Source: Dolomedes plantarius (lineage: Eukaryota > Arthropoda > Arachnida > Araneae > Dolomedidae). Taken from it: DNA of 64,000 bases. Every line of letters starts with the position of its first letter. Positions within the stretch are counted from its first letter, which is position 1. A program made the translations under genes and the position numbers. The stretch lies in the NCBI GenBank assembly GCA_907164885.2, contig OU015496.1:139516034-139580033 (forward strand). The letters are read 5' to 3'. Under the pieces are notes generated by a model. The model was not told the origin of the DNA, ran no database searches, and was given only the letters and a program-made list of their open reading frames with translations. Shown piece by piece: positions 47,302-60,659 of this stretch.

Positions 47302-49009
47302 GTTTCTATAAAAGTTTTATGACAAAAAGTTTTAGACTTACAATGTATTTATAAAAGAAGAAGGTTAACAAAAAAAGCTAACGCAGACATGTTCGAAAAA
47401 TTTGGTACCCGTAATGTAACTAACAAAACTTAGGTCAATTAAAAATATATACCTTTCCACCCACACGGTAAATAAATGCAAATGAACTTCCTGGTTTGAA
47501 AGAGAATGGAAACAAGAAGTCTTCATTATCATAAAAGTAAGAAGCATTTTGTATATTATTATAAACGGAATTAACCGAGAGAGTTCTTGAATTTTAATGA
47601 AATCTTTATGAAATGAGTGAGTTTCCCGTCTTCTGCAGGAGAGTTTAAGACTTAATTTGAACCTATATCCCCATAGATCAGCGATCAATTTCTATGTGTC
47701 GTATTATTGTACAATTAATGGTTTTCTTTTTCAGAGTAGATGAATATAATGTAATTAAAATGCAGCCAAAATTGTAGCATTAGGGAATGTTTGTGTGCCA
47801 TCATATTTTTTCACAAGCCGAATCAGAAGAAGGTGTCTCATCTAAAAAAGACTTTCTGATGAAAAGATCACCGTTTTTCTAGCAATCCCTGAAGTGTGCT
47901 ACTGCTAAAAATTTCTCATAATACAAGTGAAACGTTTATTTCCTTAGATTAAATAATATAAATTAGAGATTACAGTTAACGTTTCTCCGCTGAATTCCGT
48001 ATGTTTTGTAACAAATAACGAAAAAAAACTGTAAATTTTGTGCATAATGTTTATTACTTAAATTTTCATACTTATACATTGTAGCGTAATTTAATTCTTT
48101 TCATAATCTTAAGCTAATTTTTTTTCGCTACTTTTCTATTTTTAAGTCGCAATATTATTGTTCTATCAGTAAAATTTATACCTTATATGAGACACCATTC
48201 CTGGTAAATTACATAATTTCTTTGACATAAAAATATAGCTAGCATGACCATAAGGCTTTTAAACCCCTAAAGTGATGGTATTCAGCGGACGACACAACCA
48301 GTGCATTTGTTCCTGATATACAGATCAATATTCATTTTTATGCATTACCAAGAATAACTTTTACTCCTCTGCCTTTCAAATTCCTCTCTTATTTCCCTTG
48401 CTATTTATGACTATAACACACGAATGTCTGTACATACCCTACACGAGTGAAGATTAAGTATACAGCTACGATACATATGAATGTTTATTGTGTACTATTG
48501 CAAAAATAATTCGATTAAAATCAAGATATTATATGCTTCATAGGGGACGAGAATAAGCGTGAAAGCGGAGTGAGTTATGCTAATGTTGTGGTATAAGGGA
48601 AAACTGTGCATTAATAGAGTTTTCATGATTTGTTTCCATATGCATGTCACACTGGCACCCAGTGTATAAAACAGTAAACATTGTACATATGATTTGCATT
48701 ATTTGGGGAAAAAAGTAAGGGAGAAGGTACTTTGTAAAAGGTTTGCTAATTTACTTTTCTTTGGTTCGTTTCATTTTCATTCTAGTTTTGCCATGCTTTG
48801 GGATGTGGTTTAAACTAAATCAGAATTAAATGTTTAGAAAATAATCATCCATGCAAAAAGTTTTCCATTAACTTAATTAGCTTTAAATCAGAAGCTTTCC
48901 ACGACGTTAGAATATATTCATAACTATTTCTGTTCATTTTATCGTCATATTAAGCTTTAATTATTTTCTCTTGGAGAAAATTTTTGTTTCTTTTTTTATT
49001 GCTTCGTTC
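47302..49009. other. AT-rich non-coding stretch
   Basis: Nothing recognisable. The 107-codon minus frame at 47365-47688 has no known domain. Confidence 0.4.
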
Positions 49010-49990
49010 TCAACGCATTGTTGACCAGCAGATTTATTTAAATGCGTACCCAAGTCACTGACAAAGACTGAAATTTTGGAATAAAGTACGGCATTTTCAT
49101 TTTCTTAAATATGTTTTCTTATATGGGGATCTGAGGTTCACAGTTTAAATCATAAAATGTGAGAATTTACCTGAAACTCATTCAGGTCATTGTAAAGGTA
49201 GTTTTCAAGTAAAACAATGGTCAGTTGATCAAAAATTTTTCCAATAGGACTTTCTTTAATCCTTAAGCATTTGAGTGTAAAAGCACGAGTTTACTCCGTA
49301 CCGGTTAACAACGTGTTAACATTCTCTTTTGCAGTTCAAATGCAATGTAGACTAACGGGAAATAGGCGGATTTGTCTATAAAAAGTTGAAAAATACTAAT
49401 ATTTTTTATCCTCTTACTCGTTAAAAAATCGCCCTTTTATGTAGTACCTCTGATTCTTAATCTGAAATTCGAGGGTATCAAGAATTAGATTAAAACAACC
49501 CACACCTTTAATCTAATTCTATAGACTCGTATATATCTGCTTCCAAGGCATGTGGAATATTATGTCTGAATCGGGTAATGATACTTTGCTACATCCAATG
49601 CTGGAGTTATGGATTTTTTTTACGATATCAATATAACTTTTATGTAAAATTATTTCAATCATTAAAACTTAATCTTATTCATAACCAACTTTGAGGGGAT
49701 GTTTCTTTGCCAAATTTGAAGTTTTGAACTGCATTACAAAGACTACGAATTCAGTAAAAATTTCGTATAAAATCATACAGTTCGATTTAATATATCTGAG
49801 CCTTGGTGTTCACTTTTACATGGTACTTTTTTCACAGATATATAAAATGCTATTTTATTTGTAAATTTTCCCTTCATACATTTTAAACAATGTCTTTTCT
49901 AAAACTGTATGAAATAGATATTTATAAAAACTTACTGTTGTGATTAAAAAAAACCCATTGACTGATATCAAACTGCGATTCAAAGAAAAA
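49010..49990 (-). repeat. ~1-kb interspersed repeat, copy B (inverted partner of 29.9-30.9 kb)
   Basis: Homologous in reverse orientation to 29900-30885. It consists of the TTAA-type miniature element (49014-49315) followed by ~670 bp of shared non-coding sequence, with landmarks agttcaaatgcaatgtagac, gactcgtatat, tgccaaatttgaagttttga and catggtac. The left limit coincides with the miniature-element end. Confidence 0.75.
49014..49315 (+). mobile_element. TTAA-flanked miniature element, copy B
   Basis: The right flank is TTAA (49316-49319) and the left flank is mutated to TCAA (49010-49013). The ends are cgcattgttgacc and the complement, in ggttaacaacgtg. The body shares tgaaactcattcaggtcatt with the copies at 50.0 and 53.4 kb. 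Confidence 0.65.
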
Positions 49991-49999
49991 TAATAAAAT

Positions 50000-50163
50000 C
50001 TGATGATTTGTCTGAAACTCATTCAGGTCCCAGAAAAAGTAGTTTTAAAGTAAAGCCATGTTCAGTTGAACAAAAATTTCTCCAATATGAAATTTCCTTT
50101 ATCCTAAATTGTCTTCATTTGTGTGTAAAAATGCAAGTTTATCCGGTACCGGTCAATAATGTG
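50000..50163 (+). mobile_element. Truncated TTAA-flanked miniature element, copy C
   Basis: The right half of the family only. It shares tctgaaactcattcaggtc and ggtaccggtcaataatgtg, and ends at TTAA (50164-50167). The left end is missing. Confidence 0.6.
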
Positions 50164-50167
50164 TTAA

Positions 50168-53100
50168 AATGCAAATAAAAACATTAGAGGGAAAAAAATC
50201 TTTTTCAAACAGACTTAATAAACTGAATACTATTTTACATTAACTAATCTTATTTATGAGCGAAATATTTCTTCGGAATGAAAGCGGAACTTTTTAAATA
50301 TTACTACGTCTAATATAAAAGACTAAGATTAAACACTATTAATATAAAAATTGAACTTTAAAAATATGCTACTGAGTCCTAGAGAACATTGCTAAATGGT
50401 ATATTAAAAAAAAGTAATTAGATTCTGTTATGAATAAACTGATTATTTGTGATACACGTGGTTGTATTTCGAAGGAAATTAATCTCTTCTTGTCTGAGAT
50501 GGCTACTGTGAAAAGGAAAAGCTGGTGAGAAGGCTGCTTTTAAATAGTTTCTTGTGTGTATTTACAGGTGGATCTTTCGTTTAAAACAATCATTAAAACA
50601 AAACATAATATAAAAACATTTTCATATAAAACAAAAACTATGTTATACATGATAATTCGATATTTTAATTGTGTCGTGTTAGTAAATTGTGTAAGGCAAA
50701 GTTCTTTCATAAATATAAAGAAATTAGACTATTTTCTTCCTCTAATTCCTGAATAATTGAATCTATTAATTTGACAACCTACAAATATCAATGTCTGTAT
50801 CAAGGCCAGCCTACAGTATTACCTGTAGAAGAAACAAACTGATAAAAACCTATCTCTATAATTTTCTTATCGCTTTAAATAATGCATAACAGTTGTTGAA
50901 ATTAAACGAAACAAGAAAGTCATTTCATATAAAATAGAACACTTATCAAAGCAAAAGAAAAAGTAAACTAAGTAGAAAAAGTAATGTAATGAATAAAGAG
51001 TAGAAAAAGTAAGAAAAGTAAAAGTATTAATGTAAAAATATAACTATATGATATTTTTTCTGTATTATATAAGTATTTAAAATTGTAAAAGACAAAGTTA
51101 CTTCATAAAAGTAAATTAATTAAATTATTGTTTTCCTAAACTGCCCAATGAATCATACTAACCTGACAAATTTGTTTACAAATTTGTAGACATGTAATTT
51201 AAAATATAAGTTGGTGAAAACAAATCCGTCATTTATATCTGAGTGCATTAACAGGAAAGGTCAATAAAATTCTATCTCCATTGGATTCATAACCTCAATA
51301 CGGATTGGACTGACTGAGTGGGACTTTATATATAATTTGAAAGCAATTTTAAACTGAATAACTGCATTTTTAAGGTATAGAAAAGAAATGAGAGGAGGAA
51401 AGAAGGACATCATAAAAACCAAACAAAAGCAAGCATATGAAACATCGTATTTGACAATGCGGGACATTTGTCAATGAAGACATTCGCATATAATCCGCGA
51501 GAATCGTTGGTTGCTTTCAAAGAGGGAATTGTATTGGGTGAACTAACACTAGTACGAAATATTTTTGAACTGAGCATTTTGATGATAACATATTGCCCTT
51601 TTTTTCCAGAATTTATCCTTGAAAACTAATGTGATAAAAGGCATAAATTTTTGAGATAAAGACAGAAACTTCAAGGTAACTATTTCTGAAATAAAATTTA
51701 AGAAGAATAATACAGCTAATATGAAATGACATATTTTGTAGTTTTGGATAGGGAGCAGTTGAGCAATGAAATCTTCAAATAATTGCGTTTCTTATGTCTC
51801 CTTAAAGCATTGTATTAGCTAACCTCGCAGATCTTCATTCTTAATATTGAGTTAAGGAGTAGTTCCGATCATATAATTTATCTAATCTTACATTACTTAA
51901 TGCTTATTTTTTAATTATGTTTTCTGTATCTGGGGAAAGATCTTTTAATACAGAGCGCATATTTTTCAAACATCTGTATATATTAATTTTATTCTTTAAA
52001 CAATTCTTTTCTTTTTTTATTCTTTAAAACAATTTTAGCTTTATAGAAATAAACGTCAATAAGTTAACACAATGTAAAGCATTAGCTACTGAGAATTTTA
52101 TGGACAATGCCCCCTCTCTTTAAACGTCAAACTTCATAAGCAAAAAAAAAAAATCATAATTCAAAAATATGTATTTGCTACCGATAAGGAAATTTCCCAT
52201 AGCTTATCCCAGGGATTAATAACCTGCAATGTCAACTGACGCACCACCTTAAGTAAAATATGAGAAGGTTACTGGACCTAAAACAAGGCAGGAATATATA
52301 AGAGAAAAACTAAAATAAGGGAAAATATAACAGTGACTAAGCATATTTGCAACAACAGCGCATGGATGAATGTGTGAAATGCTATGAAAAGATTAGCCAG
52401 GATGGAGTATTTTAATGCGCACATAAAACCTTATTGTAACGCGTTTTCCTTACATAGAACTAAATTTGAGAAAGAGGTGACATTTTTCAAGCGACTGTGG
52501 GGAAAAGAGATTAAGTGAAGAACAGTTCACTATAATAAAGTAAACATGCGATTAAGAAATAGGAAATCCCGGTTTAAGAAATATGAAAGTAGAAAGATTA
52601 TATACGCAAAATTTCCATAAATAAAATAAATGCCGTGAGAAACGTAATATCGACGGGTGACTTAACTAATATTCTCTTATAAGATAACATTTTTGGCAAA
52701 AATAGGCAGAGTAACGGAAAATAAACTATTATGTTTGAAAAATAGGTAAAAGGTGATAGACTAAAAAAATAGTTATACATTTTTGAGAATTCAAACTTGA
52801 GAACTAAGGCATAGGAGAATGAAAGATATCCCAGGACTTTAAATGATTACATATGACTCTTAAATCTTTAATAATTCCCTGTCTCAAGATTATACTTTAA
52901 AGCTATGTAACGTGTGTAAGGATGTACACTTATACTACAATGATAGCAGTACTTGGTCCAAGATAACAAAATGTTAATTCATCTTTCTGCGTTTTCTCTG
53001 GAAAAAGTTTTTACTGAACTTCCTAATTATACGGGGCTGAACTGGGCTTTTACCCTAGTGGTATCTAAAGTCTCAAAGAACACCAAAGACCCTTTTTGCT

Positions 53101-53363
53101 TTTCTCCAGGGTTTAAACTTTTTGAAGATATTTGTGATAAATATTTAAGAGAAAGCGTTTTATCCGGTACTTTTGTAATCCTCGTTGCATCCTTTTATTA
53201 CTATCGATGTTTTAGAAATCTTATGTAAAAAAAGTTCAAATATATATAGAGAGATTCTTTTTATAGTTTCACACGCATCAAAAACATTAACTCAAAACTT
53301 AAATATTGGTCCGAAATAAAGGGTTATTTACTTATAATTATGTATTTGAATTTTATCGTTAAA
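50168..53363. other. AT-rich non-coding stretch
   Basis: Nothing recognisable. Short frames (e.g. 52953-53228, 91 codons) have no known domain. A gaaaaagtaa-type simple pattern occurs at 50945-51025. Confidence 0.4.
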
Positions 53364-53367
53364 TTAA

Positions 53368-53682
53368 CAAGTTTTTGATCGGCAATTTTATTCAATTATA
53401 TATGCAAGTCACCGGTAAAGACTGGAATTTTGCATTAAAGTACAGCATTATTACTTTCTGAAATTTCTTTTCTTTATATGGGGGGGTGTGTCTGAGATTC
53501 TCAGTTTAAATGATTTTAATGGATTTGCCTGAAACTCATTCGGGTCATAGTAAAGATAGTTTTCAAGCAAAGCAATGTGCAGTTGATCAAATATTTCTCC
53601 AATATGACTTTCCTTTATCCTAAATTGTCTTCATCATTTGCGGGTGAAAATACGAGTTTACTCGGTACCGGTCAACAATGTG
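53368..53682 (+). mobile_element. TTAA-flanked miniature element, copy D
   Basis: 315 bp between TTAA at 53364-53367 and 53683-53686. The left end is decayed (caagtttttgatcggcaa). The right end ggtaccggtcaacaatgtg is well preserved, as is the subterminal acgagtttactcgg. The body matches copies A-C. Confidence 0.65.
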
Positions 53683-53686
53683 TTAA

Positions 53687-56366
53687 TAACTCAAAAATTT
53701 GAATTCTCATTACTTAGTTCAACATATTTTTCAGCCCTTTTTAATAGATTTCATTATACATTTAGAATATATATATATATATATATACTTTTAGCACAGA
53801 ATATAGGTACAATGGCTCTCAGTCGTTGGGGGGGGGGGGGATATATACATTTAAAATACAGTTTTGATAATCTGACAAAAATACTCCTCAACTTTTTTCA
53901 TAGTCTTTTTTTTAATGACTGCATATATCCCCAAAAAGATGATTTTTAATTCGTAAGTTGAATAATATCCTTTCTTAATTAAACTGTATTCTATTAATCA
54001 ACGTATTATGCGCTGTATTCTATTAATCAACTTCATGCTCTTATAATTTTCAAACAAAAGGGGCAAAAATAGTGCGATTTCTATTAATAAATTTATGTTA
54101 CTTGGCTTTGCTTTTACAACTTAAGTTGTAATTGAATGTTTTAAGATGACTTTCAACATTTGCGTTACGATAATGAAATTAACAATAAAGAAATGCATGA
54201 AAAAATACAAAAAATTACTGATCTGAGAATAATTGAAAATTTTATGAAGATATATGAATGCAAATGTTTAAATTTTTTTAATATTTACGTTATGCATTTA
54301 AATAATGTGTCCATTCAATAAATCTTAACACAAAGGAACACTTTTTATACAATTATACAATAGATAGAAGTATTTTTAAAGGGGTTTTAAGTCTCTGATA
54401 TTGCTATTAAAAAGTAATAAATAATCTTAAATTTTTGGATGTAGGTGATTTAAAAACTATCATGGTAACATTTATCGATAAATTTCTCTACATTTAAATA
54501 TTTTCAGATAATATCAAATATAGTTTTAAGTTTTTGGAGTATTTATTAGTAAGTTATACAAAGTACACACAAATTTCCGAATAAAAAGGCTTTTAATACA
54601 TTCTCATGATATGCATGCCTTAGTATATACATATCAATGAAATAATATTAAAGCGAAAAAAAAAAGTTGGTTATTTGCGTGAAAAACCAGCTTATAAATT
54701 AAGTTTTTTAATCTTTCCTTTTTATTTAATTCACAATATTGCTTATTATTCTAATTACTGTTTAAAAACCTTATAATAATTTAGGAAATTTGAATACAGT
54801 TTTTTAAACTATCCGTGAGCTAAAGTAGATAAAGGGAAATTTTTAATACTGTCAGCAGTTATATGCACATGGTGACCGTAATACGATATAGGACATAATT
54901 GATATGATATTATTTAAAATTATTTACTTTACATTGATACTTAAAATATAATAAAATAAATTTACAAATTAAGTTATAAAGAAATGACATTTCTGGCATT
55001 TTCATCAACTTTGAAATAAATTAACTTTTATGTTCACAAATGGTTATAAATGTCCCGTGTGAAAATTATCAAGCACCATCGTCAATGGGATTCCAAAAAC
55101 TGAGACCGTTGAACTGATATAGGTCCCTTGATTTGAAAGCTTGGTTTACAAGCAAACAGCAATTCATAATTTTAACCACCTAGCTACGTATCAAAAACAA
55201 CGATGACGTTTTATCTAATAAAACAAGTCTCTAAAGTGTGCGTTTAAACTAAATATTAATAGAAACGCAACGAAATATTACTACAAAAATTTGTCACAAA
55301 ATGAGAGGAAACAAATACATTAATTTAATAAATTGTGCCACAAGGGACAGTTGAATTATCTAAGATTTAACAAGTATATTTTTGCATAACACATAATGAT
55401 TAATAGTGACAGAAATTTTGTATAAATATGAATATAAAGTACATTAACTTTTCCTTAATTTTTCTGACATTTTTCTTCTAACGCCTCAAATATATATTTT
55501 GGGATACATGTGTAAATTAAGAAAATGTCAGTTTGTCTAAATTAGATAAATCTGTGTTTTAAAGGGATTTCAACGTAAGTACGAGCAAAAGGAAACAGTT
55601 TTGTGTTATTTCTTAACCTTCGGCATTCTCTCTTTAACAGAGACTCCAGTATTTATTAAATAAATATCTCCACCCATCGGATATTAAATATAACTTTTGT
55701 TTTGTTTTTTACAGAGCAGGGGTCTTGGATATTTACCCTTAATTCTTTGATGCTAATTGACTATTTTACTTCAAATGACATCTCTGGAAAGTGTCATCCT
55801 TTAACAAGAAATTTCACATGGACTAACGCTAAACGAGGTAAGACATAAGGGTCAACAGTTCTTTGCCGTTTTGTCCAAATAAGGATAATACATGTATTTC
55901 CTTACTATTATACTTTAAAATATAAGACTACAATTTCTAAACCATTAGAACAATCATTGTACCTAACTAATTTAGGGTATTAAAAAAAATTGCTTGTGGG
56001 CACAAAGTGGTTGATAATCATCGCAGTAACACAAACCATGAATTTCATGAAAATGTATAAATTACGAGTAGGGATGCCAGTAACGGTTATTATAATACCT
56101 TTTGGTTAAAATGCAATTTCGTATATTTTGTTATACATTCCAAATATCTAGAAAAATGGAAAATAAACACAGGATTATATTTCACAGTAAAAGACCATAT
56201 CCAAAAACCTTAGGCAACAAGGGATGACGTTATAATGTAGGCAATCTGTATGATATGTGTGGGAATGAGTGAGGGCATTAAGTAGGATAAACAAAAGGTA
56301 ATGAATTAAATCGTATCTGAGAAGGCTGATTGGTAAAAGAATGAGAAATCTGGTGAAAGCACAGTG
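53687..56366. other. AT-rich non-coding stretch
   Basis: Contains a short (TA)n at 53766-53787 and a G run near 53829-53840. No gene, SINE or TIR element is recognisable. If the exon at 56373-56598 is real, this is the start of its first intron. Confidence 0.4.
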
Positions 56367-56372
56367 GCTTAC
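56367..56372 (-). other. Splice donor (5' splice site)
   Basis: On the minus strand AGAG|GTAAGC follows a codon-rich segment, a near-consensus donor. It interrupts codon 76 after its first base (phase 1). Confidence 0.6.
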
Positions 56373-56598
56373 CTCTCTTCTTGTGGTCGTTTGCTGGAGC
56401 GGGTACCGGTGGACCGTGTATACCATTGTTGTCCAGCCTGTGGTGCGTCATCGCGTGGAGTGTGGAACAAACAGCCAGGGGTTGCGTGGGCCCCACTAGA
56501 GGTCCCATATGGGCCCCTTCGTGCTGCTGAGGTTGCGGCGGAGGATGCAAGCCCCCGACCAGGTCCTGGAGGCATAAGGTGTCGCTTAAGGGGTCCAT
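56373..56598 (-). CDS. Probable first coding exon of an unidentified (possibly transcription-factor) gene
   Basis: 226 nt encoding 75 residues plus one base, from ATG at 56598 to the GTAAGC donor. The peptide starts MDPLSDTLCLQDLVGGLHPP. It is rich in Pro, His and Gln, with a GPPVPAPANDHKKR segment at the end. Low-complexity Pro/His/Gln N-termini ahead of a basic KKR are common in homeodomain and other developmental regulators, but no DNA-binding domain lies in this exon and I cannot name the family. The ORF is the only one here that runs into a good donor and then loses coding character. The competing frames (56369-56791 minus, 56364-56936 plus) are Gly/Ser/Pro-rich shadows. Codons are GC-rich, unlike the rest of the window. 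No second exon is recognisable at lower coordinates, so intron 1 is long or the exon call is wrong. Confidence 0.55.
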
Positions 56599-57300
56599 CG
56601 AGAATCGGTGACGACCGCACGCCCCACCATTGGCCGGCGTTTACGTCCGATCCGGAGGACCCACAGCCAGCGTTGGCAACCCCGCCCCTCGGCAGAGTCC
56701 CCCCTGCTCCGCTCCAATCGGAGCCTCGCGGCCCCGCCCCCGTCAGCGGCGCCACCAACCCCCTGCTGGCGTGTGTCTCCCCCCCTTTCATCTATTTACT
56801 CCAGCTCCTCTTTTTTTTCCCTTCCTCGTGTTTTTTCCCTCCCTTCATGCCATTACGTTCCGGAGCACGGGGGACAGAAAGCGAATTAGCGAAAAGCCGC
56901 ATAAAAGGAAAAGTCGAGAAAAATTATTGCAAATAAGTTTAATTTATACGTTCATTCGGAGAGAAGCTTTTGTAACCCCCCTCCTTTTTTACTTTTTTTT
57001 TTTTTACTTTTTCCCTTCTCTCTCTTTCTCTCTCTTCCTTTTCTCTCCCCACCAGAGCTCTGATGTAACAGCGTTTAAATTAGGCGAATAAAGTTAAGGG
57101 ACCGGGCCCAGGGTTGTGTTCTTCTGGAATGGTTATAGCCCGTCCCAAGCACTCGCCCGTAAAAATATTGCCTTCTCTCCTTCCCCCCCCCCCCTCTCGC
57201 TTGCGGACACTTTTAAAGGCCATCTCCTCAAGTTCTTTGGTAGAGAGGGAAAACGCTCGTGATATCAAACTTTATGGCATCCCGAACAACTGAAACATGA
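56599..57300 (-). promoter_or_regulatory. GC-rich promoter / 5'-UTR region of the minus-strand gene
   Basis: Directly upstream of the predicted start lies ~280 bp of very GC-rich DNA, CpG-containing and including cccgcccc-type GC boxes. Then follow long polypyrimidine tracts (56808-56850, 56970-57050) and a second balanced block (57060-57290) with a C run at 57184-57195 (tttaaaggccatctcctc nearby). A TATA-like tataaatt lies at about 56941-56948 on the minus strand. Composition and position suit a CpG-rich developmental promoter. The transcription start is not identified. Confidence 0.5.
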
Positions 57301-57894
57301 GACTCCCGCTTTGGATAACACGATGGTAGCGACAATGAAATTTAGTTGAAAGGGAGGAGGACGTGTTCTAAAATGTCCCACTCTAAAACGCATTAAGTTA
57401 TATTAAATTTATTTTGGGGAAACGTATGAAACGTTTTCTTGCTAAATGTAAAAATTAGATGATAAATACTATAAAGGATTTATTGGCAAGGAAAATAGAA
57501 ATGCGGGGGGAATGTTATTTTCCTAGAATTGGTTGGTACTTTAGAAGTAATATCTTTTATATAAGTATTTTACCGAAATTAGAAGTTTAATATAATACTT
57601 ATTTGACAAAATTTTAAGTTAAAGGTTGTCATTTGTACACGTCAAGTAAAGAACATCTGCAAGATGCTATAGACATGGCATCATGTACTTCATCATTTAA
57701 GTTACCAGATTCTTATCTAATAAGTAAATTTACTGGGCAGACAATTCTTTCTTCGAAGGAAAAGTGGAAACATCCTTGTGCTCTTCGATTTTTTTAGAGT
57801 ATCTTTCCTATCACTTACATTAAAATTGATCATTAATCGAAACAGAGACGTACTTCTTAAAATCTGCAACAAAATTTGGGAGGACAATTACTTT
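57301..57894. other. AT-rich non-coding stretch
   Basis: Nothing recognisable. Confidence 0.4.
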
Positions 57895-60284
57895 CACAGA
57901 GAAAAAAAAGTCGTTCGGTGAACCCACTTCTCCGAGTTCAAATCCACTGCACAGGGGAACTCACTTTTGGTGAGTCGTACAACCCATGTCGGAAAATGGC
58001 TTCTAGAACCTAGATCCCAAGCGGGTTGATTTACCTATTACCAACTCATTAAAATGGGCTATACAACTCACTTTAAAGTGTGTCGAAAATCACACCAACA
58101 TGAGCAGATGAACTCTTCTTTAGAGTTCAATATCTCACTTTATTTCGGGTTATAAAACCCATGTCTAATGAGTTCTTTTAAGTAAATGAGTTAATCGAAT
58201 TAATATGGTTAATCATCAGTCCCGGGAATATTTGGTCGAATTGTCTGTATAGACAATTCATAAATGCTTATTCCTCCATTTGTGTATTGTAAATATACGA
58301 CACTGAAAAATGAGCATATATAGTAGTTCCTTTAGAAGTAATATAATTTTAATCAGCTTTGCGTCACAGTTTTGGCTAATAATCACTTAAATGTGGTATA
58401 TCATAGTAATTACTTAAGTGACGTTCCAAATGTGGTAACCAGTGACTTATCTAGTATTTTGTTTCCTGTATAGGCATAAACCTATTTTTAGATAGTCTTT
58501 AAAAAAAATCTGTTTTAATATAAAAAAAAATCTATAAATAGCGCATTCGGATTATAAGAAAGGGTAAATTTGGGGGATAGAAGATCAATGGATGGAATAT
58601 AAGCTAATAAAGATCAAACAACGCACAGAGTTAAATTTTCGGGTTATGCTTTTTTCATATGAAATAAAACCTATACCTGTCATTATAATACATTCATTCA
58701 TGCATGTGTGTGTAAGTGTTTTCATGCCATGTATGAGCGCCAAAAAGTGTTTTGTTACCAAAATACACACCACATACAGCGAGTAATCTGGGAAAAAAAG
58801 CGTTGCTGTGATGCTGTTACAAGTAATGAACGTTGCACCACAATTGCGATGAAAATGCCAGCACATTTCCCGAGTGTCCTAATAAAGATCAAACACGCAC
58901 AGAATGTAAATCCCTTTTTGTAACATTGCAGTGCCCAAAGATGTTTCATAACACCATTTACTTCAAAGAGGACTAGCTATTTACATTTGTTACATAATAT
59001 TGTCACGTGGTGACGATACCATGTCATGACAATCTGACGTTGCAGAAAAGAAAGATTCCTACGTTATGCTACAAAGTTGGCTGCGACATGGCCGTAATCT
59101 CGTGTGACATCACTGCTATGTGAGAGTCACACTGTGAATTAATGTTGGAATTTTGAGTTGTCGCAATTCTCCGTGGGATCAGAAAATTATGGAATTGTAT
59201 TTCGCTAAATAAGGGCGAAAGAACTGTCAGTTTGCTTACAATAATATACAGTTAAGAGATTAAGGTATAAGAATCATTCAGTTTATTAATGCAAAGGAGA
59301 AGAAGGAAAGGAGGAAAACGGGAGAATGCATGGATTCTTTCTATACCTGGATGGTGTAAAATTATTCCCTGTAAGTATTATGAACATTGAGACAATTGTG
59401 GCTAGTGATATGAAAATAATGCAGAAACTTGGCTAAAACCTGCCACATTCTACAATTAAATGTTTTTGATAAATACAGATTTTGGTTTGTACTAATAAGA
59501 TTATAATTATTTAACTTGTATAGATTTCTTTCGGGCTGTCCATGTATAGAATTTTCTCTCATGAATGTTAGGGCTTTAAAACTTGGATCAATGAATGTTT
59601 CAATCTATAGCCCGATACATATTTATATTTTTTGCTATCTTTAAAGCAGATTTTTACATACACATAATGTTGTATGTAGTTTAGAGTTTTTTATAAAAGA
59701 AAAACTCAGAGTGAAATTCAGGTAGCTTCAAAGATTAAGCTGCTGCTTAGATAAATCGGCAGATATTGTTTAAGTTTGATAAATTTACACACCGCACTAT
59801 ACAATCAATAAAATTTGCCCAAAAGTAGAAGTAATGAATGTAAAATTTTTTGAGTATATTAAAGAATAGAAACATCATTGAGCTTCTGAATGGCGATGAG
59901 TATCTAAATTTTTGTTATTTTAAATAGTATTTTAATGTAGACATTGTATACCAAAAATTTAATTCGTTCCCTATTAAAATTAATGGATAAAATATTAAAT
60001 ACAGCGAAAAATTTTCATTCCAAATGAAATATATTTCAGCCTTTCAAGTTACATTATACTTATGTTCTAATACTTAAAGTTGGTTCCTCAGCTGAAACTT
60101 CTTGAAGTGTGGAACACAATTGCCTACAATATTGTTTGTATAACTCATCTGCCGGTATTTTAACTCACATCCGCCTTCAAAAACACGGGTAGGAGGGTGC
60201 TTAGCTCACCTCTTACAGTAGCACATGCGAAGTGGACTGCACAATCCACTTATGCCGGTGACTGGACAACTTTTTTTCTCTGTG
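57895..60284. mobile_element. Candidate 2.4-kb non-coding element with terminal inverted repeats
   Basis: The left end reads cacagagaaaaaaaagtcgt, and the reverse complement of the right end reads cacagagaaaaaaagttgtc. The two ends share ~20 bp with one indel and a few changes. Both subterminal regions carry gtgaaccc/agtggatt-type motifs and repeated aactcactt/gagttcaa strings (57917-58200, 60130-60260). No ORF above ~95 codons and no transposase motif is present. I could not find a convincing target duplication, so the ends may belong to two separate insertions. Confidence 0.45.
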
Positions 60285-60659
60285 CATAATTATTTCACTA
60301 GCAACAATATTCTATCTCAAGAACCTTTATTTCTTTAGAATTTTAAATTGCCACAGCATTTGAAGGTAAGTGGATCCAGATAGTTGTAGATCAGCGATTC
60401 GAAAATTTAAATTTATGTTTTAAGACATTTTCTTGCTTTCTCAGCTCTTTAATTCCTCGTTTTCTAAGATAAATTACAAAAAAAAAAAAAAAACAGTCTA
60501 AAAGGAAAGGGAAATTGAGAAAATTAAATCTCACCCATTTCTTTACATTATTTTAAATCAGGACTTATATCTAATCCCTTTTGGTGTATTCATTATATTG
60601 ATATCAATTGATTTAGATGTCCAGTCAAAACTAAAAAAAGTGATTGTTTACTTTTCAAA

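Noticed and set aside
56364..57091. 190-, 153- and 140-codon frames (plus and minus) over the GC-rich block
   Set aside because: They are Pro/Ser/Arg/Gly-rich frames typical of GC-rich DNA read in the wrong frame, run into polypyrimidine tracts, and lack a splice or family signature. The 56373-56598 minus frame explains the region better.
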